Shown: positions 33,090 to 44,459 of the stretch, piece by piece
Position numbering within the stretch: position 1 is the stretch's first letter
Layout of the letters: every line of letters starts with the position of its first letter
Source: Uranotaenia lowii
Taxonomy: Eukaryota > Arthropoda > Insecta > Diptera > Culicidae
NCBI RefSeq assembly: GCF_029784155.1
Contig: NC_073693.1
Coordinates: forward strand, 225,261,094-225,325,093
Direction: 5' to 3'
Length of the DNA stretch: 64,000 nt
The notes under the pieces: model-generated
What the model saw: only the letters and a program-made list of their open reading frames with translations
What the model was told of the DNA's origin: nothing
Databases searched by the model: none
Made by a program: the position numbers and the translations under genes

Positions 33090-35920
33090 CGCCCAAATCC
33101 AAGATGGCGGCTTCAACCTAACATCAAAATGCTTTAAATGACTGAAAATCGCATAAAACACCCATAATTTGGATATTAGGCGAAAGGAATCAATTAGTAA
33201 GAGTCGAATTTTGCAGTCTGACGCTATGAACTTCCGCTCAACTTTGAAATATTTAAATGACTGAAATTCGCTTAAAAAAATCTACCAAAACTATGACAGA
33301 AACATAACAAAATTATGGAAAAAAATTACAATATTATAACAACAAAAATTACGAAACGCTGAAAAAACTTTGATAAAAATATGGGAAAAATGATAAAAAT
33401 TACAATATTATAACAACAAAAATTACGAAACACTGACAAAACTTTGATAAAAATATGGCAAAGGTGATAAAAATCTTACAAATGTGATAAAAATATATGT
33501 AACAAAGCTATGAAAAAAATGTAACAAAGCTATGAAAAAAAATGTAACAAACCTATGATAAAAAATGGCGAAGATATAATTATAGTACTTTAAGTTTTTT
33601 GTCATTTTCTTTAATTTTTATCATAATTTTGCCATGTTTTCATTTGTCGTATTTTTGTCATAGTTGTGTCAGATTTTTTGTTCATTTATTTTTTTTTTAT
33701 AGTTACTATAGTTGGTCGGGATTCGACCAGACCGAACTGAACGCCATAAACTTGATTTGGAGAAAATCGAATTCAAAGTTCACAGCCCTACAAATTGATA
33801 ATATTTTATTAGATATCTCATTTAATCATTTTCCCACCACATTTATACTCTTATAAAGCCGTCGAGGCTATACTGGTCGATTTTTGATTACACAATAAGC
33901 CGAAAACTGAATTTTAATAGCAATATATTTGCACCCAGTTCATTCTGGTCGAGCCAAAATGTATAAAAAAAAGTGCCATGCGCTATCATTTGACACGGCA
34001 AATTGATCTAAACGTAGAAGCCTACTAATAGGCGCTTTACGAGCAGCACCCAACGAGTATGGCTGATGCTTGGAAAATGTTTTTTTTTCGTTGAGCCAGA
34101 GTGAACCGAGCCATACAAATTTCGCACTTTTGAAATCCGGAACATCTATGATTGTTACTTATCGGTTGCGTTCTGAACGACAGTAAGCAATAAAATAAAG
34201 CATTTATCATCGTTGAATGTTAAAAATTCTAACATCCCCTTGAGTAAACTGGAAAACAAAACTCAAAGGATTCGGTTCAGTCTGGCGGAGCAAAATTTTA
34301 ACAAATGCTTACAATTCGAAATACAAAGTTTTTAGCCACGGGAACGTTTCTAATCATTCAATTTATCAGATTTAAGTTCGTGACGAGCCGAAGAACTGTT
34401 TTGAATCGAAAAAACCAACACACATAAGATTATTTCGCACAAAATCAGTTTTTATGACTGAAACAGACTTTTCGTCTTTACCTCTAAGGTTGCTCTCAGT
34501 TCACTTTGGCGCAACGATTTTTTTCCATTTCCACTGTCTGCAACATTGAAATTTTCTAATAAAATCAGAAAAAATAGGACAAATGTTCTGATTTTCATAG
34601 GACAGATAGTTTATCATGTTTCGCATCCGCTGCAATAGATAATTCATTTTTTTAAAATTGGCGTTCAGTTCGGTCTGGTCGAATCCATAACTGTTATAGT
34701 TGATTACTCTTGTATTTGAACTCACGGACATTGGCTTAGGAGGGAACTAACTTGCCAACTGAGTTACACATATCACAAGCCCATAGATTTGTCTTGATTT
34801 TGTCATTTTTTTGTGATATTTGCCAAATATTTGTAACATATTCATCATTATATGTTCGGATTTGTAATTTTTTTTTTAAATTTTGTAATTTTAATGTCGT
34901 ATTTGTCATCATTTTATCATTTTTCTTACATATATTTGAAAGTATTTTGTTCTATTTTTATCTCATTCTTCATAATTTTGTCAGATTTTTGTCATTATTT
35001 TGTCAATTTTTTGTCATATTTTTTCAGAAATTTGTCATATTCTAGCCTATATTTTTTCATTTTTATGTCAAATTTTTGCCATATTTTCACCATCTATGTA
35101 ATAATTTTGTTTATAGTTTTATATATGTTTGTCAGATTTTTGTAATTTTATTGTTAATTTTTTATTATTATTTTGTCAGTTTTGTAAATTTGTTGTCAAA
35201 TATTTGTCCTTATATTAGTTCTGTCAGGTCACTTTATTGTCAAATTTTGATTATAATTTTGTCATATATTTTTTTCTCATTTGTCATAGTTTTGCCAACT
35301 TTTGTGATTTTTTTCTCATATTTTTGACTAATTTTGTAATATTTGTCATATTTTTTTACCACATTTGTCGTGTTTTATTCAAAGTGTTGTCATTTGTAAA
35401 CTATTTTGTTTGTCATATTTTTGTCATATTTCAAATTTTAGTAATAGTTATTCATATTTTTCCACAGTTTGGTTATATTTTGTCAATATTACTTCATTTA
35501 TATAACACTTGTCATATTTTTGTTTATTTCTTTCAGTGATTTTTTGCAGTTTTCTCAAAAAATTTGGTAAACTTTTGTCAGTCATTTTTCATCCTCTTTT
35601 TGATCACTTTTACTCATTTTTTATATTGTGAATGGATCATGCGATTTTCAGTTATTTACTTCATTTTGAATTAAGCGGAAATCGCCATCTTTGATTCCAA
35701 GATGGCGTCGGACAGCCAAATTCGACTTCTACTTATTGAGCACTTTCATCTAAAACCCATATTGTGGGAGTTTCATGTGCTTTTCAGTCACTTCCAGCAT
35801 TTTAAAGTTTAGTCGAAAGGGCCATATTGGATTTCGAGATGGCGTCGGACAACGAATTCCAACTTCTATCCGTTCAGCCCCTTCACCCTATACACATATT
35901 ATGTGGGGCTTTCATGCCAC
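33090..35920. mobile_element. foldback-like inverted array, copy 2
   Basis: Counterpart of 17080-19920, with the same inverted CCAAGATGG units, AAAATATGACAAA/TTTGTCATATTTT tandem arms and central GACCAGACCGAACTG inverted pair. Poly-T lengths differ slightly between the copies (for example near 33690 and 34868). Confidence 0.6.
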
Positions 35921-36081
35921 CGGTCGTTGCTAGTTAGAATTTGTTTCAAATGAAAAAAGACTGAAACCGCGTTTTTTTCGAAATCCGTGCTAAAAAACCG
36001 TGCATTTTTCATAACCAACACAGAAACGGCAATAATAATTAAATAAATAAACTTTTGAAAAATATTTTTTGATAAATAATT

Positions 36082-37096
36082 TTTCTTAACATAGTGGTGG
36101 GCTCTGTCTCGACTGTCCCACATACATATAAAGCATGGGTACTTCGTGAACCCGGATTGTTGACCAAGTAGAAAGTTCACCATCTTGAAGTCGACACAGA
36201 TGATCCATTGGTGCTGCTCATATTGGATTTTGTCGAGCACGTACTTCACTGCTTCATATTTCTCTACAAGAGTTGTGGAGTGCGCAAGAGGGATTGAGGC
36301 GAACTGGTTCCCGTTGTGGAGGAGCACACACTTCAAAGAGCGCTTACAGCTGTCAATAAACAGTCGCCATTCTCTCGGATCGTAGTGAGGAGCCCCGAGT
36401 TTAACAAGAAGACCGGCGACATCTCGGCAGTACACTAGGTCTTCCTCCTGGCAGAAGTAGCCCATGTAGTCCTCATGTCTTCTACGAATGTAAGTGATAC
36501 GCGCGTCCTCGCCAAGTAGATTTTTCTCTTTGAGTCTGGAAGCCAACAGCTCGGAGGAAGTCTTTGACAAGCTGAGATCCCGAACAAGATCATTAAGCTC
36601 ACATTGTGAAAAGGGTCTGCAGACCATCTCGTGCTTCATACTCTTCTGTATATCCTCCCTCGTCTGTACTGGTAGTGGTGGCCTCGTCGTCGCTGTGAGG
36701 AAGCTCTGTGAACGATGGTACAGGAATTTCTTCGCAGTGAGCAACTGGACGGCGGGCAGATGGAAGGTCGGGGTACTGGAGGCTGTGCCGATTCTTCCGG
36801 TTGATACCAGTAGTATTGATTGCGCAGAAGTAACAATCCGATGCATGGTCAGACGGCTCCCTCCAAACCATCGGTATCCCGAACTTCAGTGAAGTTTTCG
36901 TGCCCTTCGTCCACAGCCGGAGGTATTCCACGCACATCTTGCACACCTTGTGCGGTGCCCAGGACTTATCTTGGTCACCCAGCTTGACTGTAAAGTAAGC
37001 CTGGTAGGCGCTCTTCACAAAGCCTGTGATGTTCTTCCTGTCCGCTGCCAGCGTGTATTCTCCGCAGATGTAGCAGAAAACGTCATGCTTATTCAT
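36082..37096 (-). pseudogene. multi-copy arthropod CxxC protein of unknown function, frameshifted and truncated (copy 2)
   Basis: The same two-frame gene as in copy 1, with the same frameshift near 36640 and the same loss of homology after HHYVKK. The three CxxC pairs are retained. The upstream start codon of copy 1 is ATA here, so the first available methionine is at 37096 (MNKHDVFCYICGEY). Substitutions relative to copy 1 include P to H after MNK, CKTC to CKMC and LRRW to LRLW. Since the frameshift is shared, the gene was broken before the duplication, or the two copies are alleles. Confidence 0.7.
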
Positions 37097-37769
37097 GCAT
37101 GAATGTCGAGCAGAAGCTATATTAATAACCTGAAATAGTAATAGAAATATGTAGCCTACTTTCAGATAATAAATTTTGTTAATTTTGTTAATAAGTTTAT
37201 TTTATAATTACATAGATTGAACTCAAAAACCCCTATTACTAGCATATTGAAGCGTATATAGCCATATGGCTGTATCTCAAAAAGTTGACCTGATACAGCC
37301 AAATCAATGTAATATTCTAACTCAGGACACAAAAATTAGTCTAAATCAGCTGAGAAACCCCAAACTATTTTTTGGCTGTCACCCAGTGTAATCATTTGCG
37401 ATGCAAAATATCCGAGAGAATATTTTCAGTGTATGTCCGGATGAACAGGATGAATTCGCGCGATCGAGCCTAGTCTTCGCACAAGAATTCGCTTGCACTG
37501 TGGCCGGTTGATGTTTTTTTCAACGTGTTTCAATGAGAAGCGGTTTTTCGCGCGAATTAGAAATTCGCTTCGCACTCCGCTTCGCGCGCACTGTGAATTC
37601 GACCTTAGTCGGCCATCGCTACTGATGGTGTTTTGAAATTTTTAAGGTCCCCGTACACGTTCAAACAAATCGACTGTTTGAGCACTGATCCAAATCATCG
37701 ATTAGAATTCTAGTGATTTTTCGCTCAAAATTTTTTTCCAATAATGAGTGCTAATGACATGTTTTTAGT

Positions 37770-39170
37770 TTTAGTTTAGTGATCCCGCGCCGATCCTTCG
37801 ACGCATAGGGCCGTGGTAAAAGACCTCCACTGTTGACGATCCGGAGCCAGCGTCTTCACTTGGTCCCAGTCAAGATTCTCGTCGACAGTTCGGATTTCAG
37901 CGGCTAGGCTTCGCCGCCACGAGTTTCTGGGTCTGCCTCTTCTTCGATGACCTTCTGGATTCCAATCTAGCGCCTCTCTGCAAATCTCGTTTTCATCTCT
38001 TCGCAGCGTGTGCCCAATCCATCTCCACTTACGTTCCCGAATCTCGATTTCTAGCGCCCTTTGATGACACCGGCGATGTAGTTCCTCATTCAAAATCCAG
38101 TTACCAGGCCACCAAGCGCGGATGATATTCCGCAGGCAGCGGTTTACAAATACTTGCAGTTTTCGCGTCGTCACCGCATATGTGCACCAAGTTTCGCACC
38201 CGTACAGCAATACAGATTTGACGTTTGAGTTGAAGATTCGGATTTTCGTTCGTAGAGAGATCTGGCGTGACCGCCAGATGTTTCGGAGACTCGCAAACGC
38301 AAATCGGGCCTTTCTGATCCGGGTTTCGATGTCTTTTCTGGTACCACCTGTAGAGAATATTGGATAGTCATAGCATATTATTAGTAAAACTGGTAAAACT
38401 CAATACGAATAAAAATGAAATCACAAATCGTTGTTCTAACATAACACCCTATGATAGTACTTTAACAGTAACTTTTCGAATTAGGAACGTCAATGAACGT
38501 GCCCAGAACGAGAGAGAGAAAGAGAAAGAGAAAGTTGGATAAAATGCTTAAAATGGCTATTTGTTGAAAGAGAGAGATGACTCAAAAGTTCGAGCTCGTG
38601 TGAAGGTGGTTTGGTAGAGTAGAAGAGAGTCAGTTAACAAAGAGAGCTTAAAAACGACGGTTCGTCAGTGAATTTAGTGTTGCAAGCTTCAAGTAAATAG
38701 GCTTGGAAAGAAATTGGCCTGCGATTAAGAAGACGCGTTAAATCGGTTCTGACCGTTCTTACATGATCGGTCACGACACCACCATCAGGCGTTATCTGGC
38801 TACCAAGATACTGGAAGCACTCCACTTTCTCAACTTGTTGCCCAGCTACCATGAAACTGGAGGGATTTCCTGTGTTGATCTCCATCGACTTGGTCTTTCC
38901 GACATTAACTTTGAGACCTGCTGCCTTGGAACTGGTCGTGTGAGGTCGTCGAGATTGCTCTGCATGTCCGGTTGTGTTTGGGCGAGCAAAACAATATCGT
39001 CAGCCAGGTCAAGGTCGTTCAGTTTCTCCGTTGTTAAAGAATTCCACGGCAATCCTCGCTCGGTTCGGTGCACAGTCAATCGATCCAGTCAGAATCTCGT
39101 CCATTACGATTAGAAAAAGTAGCGGTGATAAGATACACCCTTGTCTCACTCCAGCAGTTACCGGGATGAC
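37770..39170 (-). pseudogene. RTE-like LINE reverse transcriptase fragment (copy 2)
   Basis: Reading the minus strand downward from 39170: VTAGVRQGCILSPLLFLIVM (the palm region before the active site), then LNDLDLADDIVLLAQTQPDM with the catalytic A-D-D, then NPSSFMVAGQQVE and FQYLGSQITPDGG, a 429-bp insertion, GTRKDIETRIRKARFAF, and the LRRD/GRPRNSW C-terminal block ending near 37776. Frames change at least three times, and there is no endonuclease domain, so it is a 5'-truncated dead copy. Its 5' edge abuts the start of a plus-strand CR1-like ORF1 at 39171. The clade name is by motif memory. Confidence 0.85.
38349..38777 (-). other. intron-like insertion in the LINE (copy 2)
   Basis: Same 429-bp segment as at 22349-22777. 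It is flanked by ACCACC at 38343-38348 and 38778-38783, has GT and AG in splice positions on the minus strand, and restores the frame when removed. It contains GAGAGAGAAAGAGAAAGAG near 38510. Confidence 0.6.
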
Positions 39171-39538
39171 ATGTCGTGCAATAAATGTTCGAAGCCGGCA
39201 GGAGATAACGATAGCATCAAGTGTCAAGGCTTTTGCGATAGCGTCGTTCACTTCAAGTGTGCTGGCCTCAGCTCTTCGCACCTTAAGGCCAAATGGGAAG
39301 TGAAAGTTTCCATTGGTCATATGAGGAATGTGCCAAGTTCTTAAAGAACGCCACCTTGAAACGCCTTATGGTGTGTTATGAATCCGTGTACCGCGATTTG
39401 CGTGAAAAACATTGCGCTGTGCTTGCCGACGTCCAAACTGAATTCGTGAAGTTCAACGCCAGCCTGTAAAAGATTTCTGGAACTTGTCCGATCATTTCTT
39501 CAACCAAAGTTAGCCCAAAACCGAAGCTTGATAGCCAA
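39171..39538 (+). pseudogene. CR1-like LINE ORF1, 5' part with PHD-type zinc finger
   Basis: Begins MSCNKCSKPAGDNDSIKCQG and continues FCDSVVHFKCAGLS, a Cys/His pattern of the PHD-like finger found at the N-terminus of ORF1 proteins in some CR1-type elements. After frameshifts a second block reads LKRLMVCYESVYRDLREKHC and FVKFNASL, helical in character. ORF1 proteins bind element RNA. The frame is interrupted by stops and cut at 39538 by a TIR element. It resumes at 42298. Confidence 0.6.
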
Positions 39539-40329
39539 CCCAAGTAACAATTTTAGCTTTATTATGGTCAGCAAAATATCGTTTGGACTATCGCATTAAT
39601 CTTCATAAAAAGCTAAAGCGCATTCTATAACATCACCTGGACTCTAATAAAGCCAAAATCAGGCTATTTGGCCCTACCCTAGAAACGTCATCAAGACATA
39701 TAATTGTTGGTCATCAATATTGGTCACCAAAGCTTTTAAAAAGCTATTATAAAACATGTTAGAAATTTTTGTTTTTTTTTCGGTTCTGTCAGTTCTCGGA
39801 GTTTTTTTTTTATTTTTTCCAGCAACTATAATGGTTGATGAATGATGATTGCATTATTTAGATATGATCTGGTAAAATTAATAGCTAAAAAACCAATGTT
39901 TTACCCATATAATGAGCGTCTTTTCTACTGCCAGTCAAGATTTTAGGTAAAATGTATATGAAATAGTATCTTAAAATAAATGCGCCTCGTCAAATCTGAT
40001 GGTCAATCATGATGGAATTGATCGAAAAAGGCCTGAAATTTTTTTTTCCAATGCTTGCATTGTGAATCCATCAACATGGTGTGCCCTTCGATTTTGCAAC
40101 CAACATGGCGTGAGTCAATTCATAGTTTTATTATGGTTTAATGATGACCCCAAAAAAAGCTACGATTTGACGTTTCTCTCGCAAGCCAACCAATTACACG
40201 CTAAGGTTGAGTTCCTAATTTCTGAGTTGTTAATCAGTAGTACAGTAAATGAGGACAGACTTTTTGAATGAAAAGGGATTGGTTTTGAATGACCCGTGGA
40301 ATAAATCATGAGTTGAAGTCAAATTTCGT

Positions 40330-41740
40330 TGTCTGACGCCATCTTGAAATCCAAGATGGCGGCTTCCGCTGAACTTTAAAATGGTGTAAATGACTTGAAA
40401 TCGCATGAAACCCCAACAAAATGGGTATCGGATGAAAGGGCTTAACGAGTAGAAGTTGAATTTCGCTATCAGACGCCATCTTGAAATCCAAGATGGCGGC
40501 ATCCGCTCACTTTTAATGCTTAATGCTGACAAAAAGTCGCATTAAACCTCCACTATACGGGTATTGGGTGAAAGGGCTAAACTAGAAGTCGATTTTTTTC
40601 TTTCCGACGCCATCTTGAAATCCAAGATGGCAGCTTCCATTGAATTTAAAATACTGTTAATCAATGAAAATCCCTTGAACACAACTTTTTTCACGTAATA
40701 CTACATTAAAACTACTATTTTAAGACAATTTAGATCATTTTAAATAACTTTTATTATTTTTTCATTATGTTTCTAATGCATTTAGCACTTTTCTTGTTTT
40801 GTTTATAGTTTTTGTTTTTTTTTTGCCATTTATGTAATTCTATTATTCCTATCATGCTATTATGTTTAAATTGTATTGGTCTTATTGTTGCGAAAACTAT
40901 AGGGTTATGTTGTTTCTGTTTACCGTCTGATTTAGGAACATGTGCCAAATTCGATGTTGCTAAAATCGAATGTTGCCAAGAACGAACGGGGTCTGTATTG
41001 TGGTGGTTTTTGTGGGATTTTCAGTCACTTACAGATTTTCAGAGAAACGCGAAAACAGATATTTGACTTCTATCATTTAGCCTTAGCACCCAATACAATA
41101 TATTTGGGAGTTTCATGCTATTTTCATTCATTTACAGTATTTTTAAGTTCAGCTGAAGCCACCATCTTGGATTTCAAGATAGCGTCAGAATGCAAAAATA
41201 AACTTTTTATAGCTTATCCCAATTGACAAACACCCATATTTTGGAGGTTTCATGCGATATTCAATGATTTAGAGCATTTTTAAAGTTTATAGAAAGCTGC
41301 CATCTTGGATTTCAAGATGGCGTTAGATAGCAATATTCGACTTCTACTCGTTAAGCCCTTCCACCCACTACCACCTAGGTTTCATGTCATTTTAAGTCAT
41401 TTACTACATCTTAAAGTTTAGCGGAAGCCGCCATCTTGGATTTCAAGATGGCGTCAGATAGCGAAATTCAACTTCTACCGGTTGATTTCTTTCAACTTAT
41501 ACCCCTATAATATAGGTTTGATGCGATTTTCAGTCATTTACAGTATTTTCAAGTTGAGTGGTAGCCGCCATCTTGGATTTAAGATGGCGACGGGCAACGA
41601 AATTTGACTTCTACTCTTATTCTACTCTCTTATTACTTTCACCTAATAACGATATTGTGAAGGTTTCACGATATTTTCAGTAATTTACAGCTTTGAAAAT
41701 AAAAGCGGAAGCCGCCATCTTGAATTAATGATGGCGTCAA
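40330..41740. repeat. inverted array of palindrome-centred units (foldback-like)
   Basis: GCCATCTTGAAATCCAAGATGGC occurs at 40338, 40475 and 40609 (spacing 134-137 bp). The opposite-orientation GCCATCTTGGATTTCAAGATGGC type occurs near 41158, 41299, 41430, 41567 and 41714 (spacing about 131-147 bp). Between the palindromes the spacer reads ATGACTTGAAATCGCATGAAAC on the left and its inverse (GTTTCATGCGATTTTCAGTCATTTAC type) on the right. The two arms are thus inverted copies, and every unit is itself centred on a palindrome. It is the same family as the arrays at 17.1-19.9 kb and 33.1-35.9 kb. Confidence 0.7.
40930..41003. repeat. solo end of the TTTTGGCAACA-type element
   Basis: CATGTGCCAAATTCGATGTTGC, AAAATCGAATGTTGCC and AACGAACGGGGTCTGTA match the termini of the element at 27134-28632. 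It lies at the centre of the inverted array, with no partner end recognised. Confidence 0.5.
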
Positions 41741-42297
41741 GCAACAATTTTTTTTCCTACTATTTGGGCCCTTTCACTCAATACTCATATTGTAAAGATA
41801 TTCATACCACTTTCGGTGATTTCAAGTTTTCAAAGATGTATTTTTTTAATTTTAACTCAAAACCAACACGCATAACTTACCAAAAATGTGTAAAAATGGG
41901 AGTTCCAATTCAAATATGTGCTATCTAATCTGAGCGTGTCCTGTTTTGACATCTTGATCGAGAACTGTCACTAAGATTTATGGCGGTTTAATAATCATGC
42001 ACTGAGTGCTATTATAAAACATGCAAAAGAAAGCTTGGAGCAAACTTCTAGGTTTGTGTTTTATTATAGTTTAAAAAAAGCATTCACAACTCTTTCAAAA
42101 TAACTAAAACAGCATGTTTAATAAAAGTTTTATTAGCGTTTTCAAAACCATCTGAAAACATATGGTCGATAAAAAATTATAAGCATTCTGCATGACCATA
42201 ATAAAACCGCCATAAAACGAGCTGCACAAAAAAATGCCATAATTAAACCATGATAAAACTTCGTAATGCTAGTTGGCATAATCTGTGTTACTTGGGA

Positions 42298-42660
42298 ATC
42301 GATTAAACGACGTCGTATGGATTACCCTCTTAAAACCCCTCACGAGCCAATTATGACTCCAGCAGTGGTACAAGGGCAACACGTCTAAGAGCATCGCAAC
42401 TGTTGCACTTCTAGAAAAAAAAGTTTTGGATCTACTTGGCCAGACTTCATAATACCGTGACGGAAGCTGATATCGAGGACCTTGTCAAGGAATGCCTATT
42501 CTGCGATGCTGCTGAGGCACACCTTTTGGTAAAAAAAGACTCCGACTTATCCCAACTCAAGTCGGTCTCTTTTAAAGTCGGCGTCTTAAGCCTTAAACCC
42601 GCGGCATTAGACGCTAGCACATGGCCTGCTGGAGTGCTATTCCGAGAGTTCGAGGATTCT
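42298..42660 (+). pseudogene. CR1-like LINE ORF1, 3' part
   Basis: Continuation after the TIR insertion: SIKRRRMDYPLKTPHE, then HNTVTEADIEDLVKECLFCD, FKVGVLSL and WPAGVLFREFED, typical of the C-terminal domain of CR1-type ORF1 proteins that ends in a W-P-.-G-...F.E motif. There are frameshifts and stops near 42390 and 42430. It is inactive. Confidence 0.6.
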
Positions 42661-42879
42661 GGCTCAAAAAACCTGTTCAGGCAATCTTTCCAAGTCCGTC
42701 ATTTCCAAAAGGCTCTCACAAGCCAAGCTGCACTCAGTCGATTTACTCCTACTGTGGGAACCAGTACTCCGAGGTTCAAATCCCAGCTTCTATTAGCGAT
42801 GGATCCTCAGTTCACCCTACTCCGCTTTGACACGACGACGACGAAAACCCTACATCTGCTCTTCTTCGCACCGACAATG

Positions 42880-43325
42880 GTTCTTCGCCGGGACGCTACG
42901 AATTTGGCATTTTGGAGACCTCAGAGCACTTCGACTCAGTTGCGCTGATTCCGGCCAGCGTCATCAGTCGTCCCGGCCCTGAGTTCGATTGTTGTGATGA
43001 GGTTCTCCAGCCTGCATTCTCAGGCAAGTATGTACATTGTACATACGTTGTTTTAGAACCTTCCCATTGCGTGACGAAATTTTAGTTTCCAGCTGCTCAG
43101 ACATGGCATGCTCTGACCTGAATCACCTGCTGCCTGCCTTCGAGTACGATCGTACTACAGCATCTTCATGGGCTTCTTCACCGGGACGCAACGACCAAGG
43201 CACTTCGGAGACCCCTGAGCCCATCGATTCAGTCGCGCTGATTCCCGCCTGCGTCATCAGTCGCCCCGGCCCTGAGTTCGGTTTTGGTGATGGGGTTCTC
43301 CAGCCTGCAACTGCAGGCAAGTGTC
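42880..43325 (+). repeat. ~300-bp direct repeat between LINE ORF1 and ORF2
   Basis: The segment from TTCGCCGGGACGC (42888) through CGTCATCAGTCGTCCCGGCCC to CTCCAGCCTGCATTCTCAGGC recurs from TTCACCGGGACGC (43182) through CGTCATCAGTCGCCCCGGCCC to CTCCAGCCTGCAACTGCAGGC. About 295 bp separates the two. It is probably an internal tandem unit of the LINE. Confidence 0.7.
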
Positions 43326-43439
43326 CATTTTATGTTGGCCCTCCTCCTCCTCCTTCTTGTTTATCTACAATACAGCATCGACATCCCCTGAACATCTGGA
43401 TAGTGCAGTCAGGAATATTGCGCCACTGGGCTTCTCTAT

Positions 43440-44455
43440 AAACAACATTGTGGTTGAGGATGCAGTCATCTCAAAAGCAGCAGCTTAGCTCAAAAATTCT
43501 TTCTCTACGGAACCGAACGGAATACCTGCTACTTTTATTAAACGTTTCATACCCGTTTTGCTGACTCCTGTTAGGCTTATTTTCCAAGCTTCGCTTGACA
43601 GAGCCATCTTCCCCTCACTATGGAAGGAGGCTTACATGTTTCCGGTGTATAAAAAAGGTAACAGGATAGATGTCAACAACTACCGGGGAATCTCGGCATT
43701 ATGCGCAGTAGCCAAACTATTCGAATTGGTGGTCTTGGATCCGATTTTCTTGTCCTGTAAGAATATTTTTTCCGACGATCAACAGGATTCTTGCCCAAGC
43801 GCTCCACGACAACTAACCTTCTGACGTTTACTTCTTACGTGCATGAATGTTTTGCTGCGAAGTCTCAAACCGACGCTATTTACACCGATTTGTCTGCGGC
43901 ATTCGACAAAGTCTACCACGATATTGCCATTGAAAAGCTCGAATGCCTGGGTTTCTGTGGAACTCTTCTTGACTGGTTCCGGAGCTACCTATCAGGACAT
44001 AAATTAACAGTTCGCACGGAGGACTCTTTCTTCAAACAATTCTCTGCTTCTTCTGGTGTGCCTCAGGGAAGCCATTTAGGGCCGATTATCTTCTTAATCT
44101 ACTTCAACGACGCGCTCTCACTCCTCGACGGCCCAAAGCTATGCTATGCTGATGGCCTTAAACTGTTTTACAACATCAACGGCCAGAACGATATGATTTC
44201 CTACAAAATCAATTTAACCTCTTCGCACACTGGTGTGATATGAACTGCCTGCCTTTGAATCGCAGTAAGTGTGCAGTCATCAGCTTTTCAAGAAAGCGGC
44301 AGCCTTTTTCGCACGCGTAGAACACATCAATGATCTGGGTGTAATTCTAGACCGGAAGCTGGAATTCAGGACACACACAAACTACGTTGTCGACAAAGCC
44401 TCGAGAAGTCTTGGATTCTTATTTCGAGTGTCTAGATTTTTAAAAATCAGTTAGT
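43440..44455 (+). pseudogene. CR1-like LINE reverse transcriptase, inactive
   Basis: Frames joined across shifts near 43800 and 44240 give NGIPATFIKRF, PSLWKEAYMFPVYKKGNR, NNYRGISALCAVAKLFE, then FMPKRSTTTNLLTF, IYTDLSAAFDKV, ASSGVPQGSHLGPIIFLIYF, KLCYADGLKLFY and LGVILDRKLEF: reverse transcriptase motifs in the right order. The catalytic Y-A-D-D is Y-A-D-G, removing an essential aspartate. The AP endonuclease domain expected upstream of the reverse transcriptase is missing between ORF1 and here. With the ORF1 pieces at 39171-39538 and 42298-42660 it forms one degenerate plus-strand element. The CR1 label rests on the PHD finger in ORF1 and the YAD.LK motif; a related clade is possible. Confidence 0.8.
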
Positions 44456-44459
44456 ATAA

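Larger units (their letters stand above)
32717..37595. mobile_element. TIR element carrying the CxxC-protein gene, copy 2
   Basis: Same structure as at 16711-21595: the CCGGCCACAGTGCACGCGAATT-type inner pair and the CGCGAAGCG-rich outer pair bracket a foldback-like array and the minus-strand gene. In copy 2 the right inner repeat has CCGGTTGATG in place of CCGGTCGATG, a one-base difference just beyond the inverted repeat. Confidence 0.55.
31045..38837 (+). repeat. large direct duplication, copy 2 (continues to about 39170)
   Basis: Near-identical partner of 15045-22837, in the same orientation. Because copy 1 is cut by the N gap, the true right boundary of the duplicated unit cannot be seen. 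In copy 2 the LINE continues without interruption beyond 38837 to about 39170, where a different LINE begins. Confidence 0.95.
39539..42297. mobile_element. 2.76 kb TIR element splitting the CR1-like LINE
   Basis: The left end is CCCAAGTAACA (39539), and the reverse complement of the right end is also CCCAAGTAACA (42287-42297). The subterminal zones on both sides are rich in TTTATTATGG/CATAATAAAAC-type words, inverted between the ends. The LINE frame can be followed up to 39538 and resumes at 42298, so this is an insertion. AA is the only evident shared flank. There is no transposase. Its core contains the inverted array at 40330-41740. Confidence 0.6.
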
